Positions 62,343 to 64,000 of a stretch of DNA of 64,000 bases are shown one piece after another. The DNA lies in assembly GCF_049199905.1 (NCBI RefSeq), contig NZ_JBLZPK010000032.1, forward strand, positions 62,001-126,000. Reading direction: 5' to 3'. The notes beneath the pieces are model-generated. The model searched no databases. It was not told the origin of the DNA and saw nothing but the letters and a program-made list of their open reading frames with translations. The first letter of the stretch is position 1. Each line of letters starts with the position of its first letter. Source of the DNA: Shinella sp032095155. GTDB taxonomy: Bacteria; Pseudomonadota; Alphaproteobacteria; Rhizobiales; Rhizobiaceae. Position numbers and translations under genes: made by a program.

Positions 62343-63293
62343 ATGGATCACGCCACCATCGCCGACCGCCGGCAATTGCGCCGCAAGCTGACCTTCTGGC
62401 GCATTGCGGCTGTTGTCATCGCGCTTGCCGGCATCTTTATTGCGGTAAGCTGGGGCCGCAAGGACACGGGCGCGGTCGATCACATCGCCCGCGTCAAGAT
62501 TTCCGGCATCATCCAGGACGATGCCGAGCTTCTCGAACGGCTCGACGGCATCGCCAGGAACGACCGCGTGAAGGCGCTCGTCGTGACGATCTCCTCGCCC
62601 GGCGGCACGACCTATGGCGGCGAGGTCATCTACAAGGCGCTGCGCAAGGTGGCGGAAAAGAAGCCTGTCGTCTCCGATGTGCGCACGCTCGCCGCCTCCG
62701 CAGGCTACATGATCGCGACGGCCGGCGACACGATCATTGCCGGTGAAAGCTCGATCACCGGTTCGATCGGCGTGCTCTTCCAGTATCCGCAGATGAAGGA
62801 CCTGATGGACAAGATCGGGGTATCCCTCGAAGAGATCAAATCCGCGCCGCTGAAGGCCGAGCCCTCGCCCTTCCACCCGGCAAGCGAGGACGCCAAGGCG
62901 ATGATCCGCGCCATGGTGATGGACAGCTACGACTGGTTCGTCGATCTCGTCGCCGAACGCCGTAAGCTGCCGCGCGCCGAGGTGGTGCGGCTGGCCGACG
63001 GCAGTATCTTTACCGGCCGGCAGGCGCTGAAAAACAAGCTGGTCGACACGCTCGGCGGGCCGGAGGCGATCCGCGCCTATCTCGACGGACGCAAGGTGGC
63101 CGCCGACCTTCCCTTCGTCGACTACGACGCGCCGAGCCGGTCGGGCTTCCCCTTCCTGTCCGGCAGCATTCACGAATTTGCTCGCTCCATCCTCGGCCTG
63201 CCGCTCGACCTTCAACCGACGATCGAAAAGCTGACCGGCGAAAAGTTGTTTCTTGACGGTCTGGTCTCGGTTTGGCAGGTTGATCGTGATTGA
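62343..63293 (+). CDS. sppA: signal peptide peptidase SppA (36K type)
   Basis: SppA is a membrane-bound serine protease that clears cleaved signal peptides. This 316-residue single-domain form has one N-terminal helix (about 20-38, FWRIAAVVIALAGIFIAV), SSPGGTTYGGEVIYKALRK, catalytic Ser in GESSITGSIGVLFQYP (near 139) and the Lys-bearing ADGSIFTGRQALKNKLVD. Stop-to-start 27 bases before ihfB. Its upstream gap of 221 bases is shared with lptC. Confidence 0.93.
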   Translation: MDHATIADRRQLRRKLTFWRIAAVVIALAGIFIAVSWGRKDTGAVDHIARVKISGIIQDDAELLERLDGIARNDRVKALVVTISSPGGTTYGGEVIYKALRKVAEKKPVVSDVRTLAASAGYMIATAGDTIIAGESSITGSIGVLFQYPQMKDLMDKIGVSLEEIKSAPLKAEPSPFHPASEDAKAMIRAMVMDSYDWFVDLVAERRKLPRAEVVRLADGSIFTGRQALKNKLVDTLGGPEAIRAYLDGRKVAADLPFVDYDAPSRSGFPFLSGSIHEFARSILGLPLDLQPTIEKLTGEKLFLDGLVSVWQVDRD

Positions 63294-63320
63294 AAAACAA
63301 GAATTTTTGAGGGGGATAAA

Positions 63321-63620
63321 GTGATCAAGTCGGAACTGGTTCAGATTGTCGCCGCGCGCAATCCCCACCTCTATCACCGCGATGTCGAGAACATCGTCAA
63401 CGCGGTGCTCGACGAGATCACCGATGCGCTGGCGGGTGGAAACCGCGTCGAGCTGCGCGGCTTCGGCGCCTTCTCCGTCAAGAACCGCCCATCGCGCTCC
63501 GGCCGCAACCCGCGCACGGGCGATGCGGTCTTCGTCGAGGAGAAGTGGGTTCCCTTCTTCAAGACCGGTAAGGAACTGCGCGAGCGCCTCAATCCGGGTC
63601 AGGCCGACCAGGACGACTGA
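63321..63620 (+). CDS. ihfB: integration host factor beta subunit
   Basis: IHF-beta pairs with IHF-alpha to bend DNA at promoters, phage and sigma-54 sites. The 99-residue HU-family protein has VENIVNAVLDEITDALAGGNRVELRGFGAF (key part NRVELRGFGAFSVK) and SGRNPRTGDAVFVEEKWVPFFKTGKELRERLN. A GTG start at 63321 is preceded by GAGGGGG. It follows sppA closely and precedes lapA by 26 bases. Confidence 0.95.
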   Translation: MIKSELVQIVAARNPHLYHRDVENIVNAVLDEITDALAGGNRVELRGFGAFSVKNRPSRSGRNPRTGDAVFVEEKWVPFFKTGKELRERLNPGQADQDD

Positions 63621-63646
63621 GGGCTTCGCGCCAGACAGGTGACGCC

Positions 63647-63985
63647 ATGATCAAGAGAATAGTCAACGTCCTCGTGCTTCTGCCGATCGCCATCGTGCTG
63701 ATCGTGCTGTCGGTGGCGAACCGCCAGGCCGTGACTCTGGCGCTCAATCCCTTCCGGCCGGAAGACAGCGTGCTGTCGGTGACCGCACCGTTCTTCGTCT
63801 ATCTCTTCCTCGCCGTGATCTTCGGCCTTGTCGTCGGCTCGCTCGCCACCTGGTTCGCCCAGGGCAAGCACCGCAAGCGTGCCCGTGTCGAGGCGGTCGA
63901 AGCCATGAAGTGGCACACGGAGGCCGAAAAGCACCGCACCCGCGCCGAGGCGATCGCCTCGCAGGCCGTACTCCCGGCGAAATAG
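63647..63985 (+). CDS. LapA (DUF1049) membrane protein
   Basis: This 112-residue protein has two transmembrane helices (about 7-22 VLVLLPIAIVLIVLSV and 44-66 FFVYLFLAVIFGLVVGSLATWF) and a basic, coiled-coil-like tail (GKHRKRARVEAVEAMKWHTEAEKHR). LapA/YciS proteins help assemble LPS in E. coli (LapAB); here LapB-like partners are not nearby. It is the last gene of the window; the next one (often trpF) lies beyond it. Confidence 0.85.
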   Translation: MIKRIVNVLVLLPIAIVLIVLSVANRQAVTLALNPFRPEDSVLSVTAPFFVYLFLAVIFGLVVGSLATWFAQGKHRKRARVEAVEAMKWHTEAEKHRTRAEAIASQAVLPAK

Positions 63986-64000
63986 GTCAGGGCGCGCCGT

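Overview
The window is a gene-dense, GC-rich piece of an alphaproteobacterial chromosome. The gene set and order fit the Rhizobiaceae (Rhizobium, Agrobacterium, Ensifer, Shinella and relatives). Pointers are the Sinorhizobium-type phosphatidylethanolamine N-methyltransferase PmtA, the blocks rsmI-yraN, mutM/ubiE-ubiB-coaBC-dut, rpsT-dnaA, hemW-rdgB-rph/hrcA-grpE and ptsN-hpf-rpoN-lptB-lptA-lptC, clustered GANTC (CcrM) sites before dnaA, and rhizobial-style intergenic palindromes. I cannot fix the genus from sequence alone. Almost everything is core chromosome. I see no phage, transposase, CRISPR array, tRNA or rRNA. Two runs of N (13070-13404 and 57573-57625) are assembly gaps, and each damages a gene.

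Layout. 1-7160: the 5' end of guaA, MTA/SAH nucleosidase, a thioesterase, TspO, then a four-gene export cluster (imelysin, di-haem DUF1111 oxidoreductase, second imelysin, DUF1513) that looks like a periplasmic iron system. 7161-12968: RNA methyltransferase, RlpA, an SDR protein, queG, a glutathione transferase and uppP. 13000-18062: a gap-split small gene, an NDUFA9-like protein, DUF1330, pyrF, a phosphatase, pmtA and dnaN. 18296-28341: rsmI and yraN, then a complete ugpBAEC glycerol-3-phosphate transporter behind two tandem Pho boxes with a phosphodiesterase-like gene at its end, then a cupin, gshB and a ComM-like ATPase. 28664-39798: a more variable stretch with cysK, three LysE-type exporters, dut, prfC, a TPP riboswitch controlling thiD, an AraC regulator, a pirin and a class II amidotransferase. 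39791-47088: coaBC, a small secreted protein, a K+ channel with a zinc ribbon, ubiB, ubiE, mutM, enoyl-CoA hydratase and rpsT. 47089-49580: the long dnaA leader and dnaA. 49592-57049: GNAT, a LysR/EamA pair, hemW, rdgB, a VOC protein, rph, hrcA and grpE. 57068-63985: ptsN, hpf (cut), rpoN, the Lpt lipopolysaccharide-export genes, sppA, ihfB and lapA.

How the genes work together. The ugp genes with their Pho boxes form a phosphate-starvation scavenging unit, and the terminal phosphodiesterase may release glycerol phosphate from diesters. The imelysin/DUF1111/DUF1513 genes overlap as one transcript of exported proteins with a candidate iron-responsive promoter. thiD is under translational control by thiamine pyrophosphate. 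dnaN, dnaA and rlpA carry replication and cell-division functions, and GANTC sites cluster before dnaA and rlpA, suggesting methylation-linked cell-cycle control. I found no clearly new defence or biosynthetic system. The best leads are the degenerate second imelysin, the CoaBC that lacks the usual flap cysteine, the methylation-site cluster in the dnaA leader, and an inverted pair of palindromic repeats around a LysE gene.
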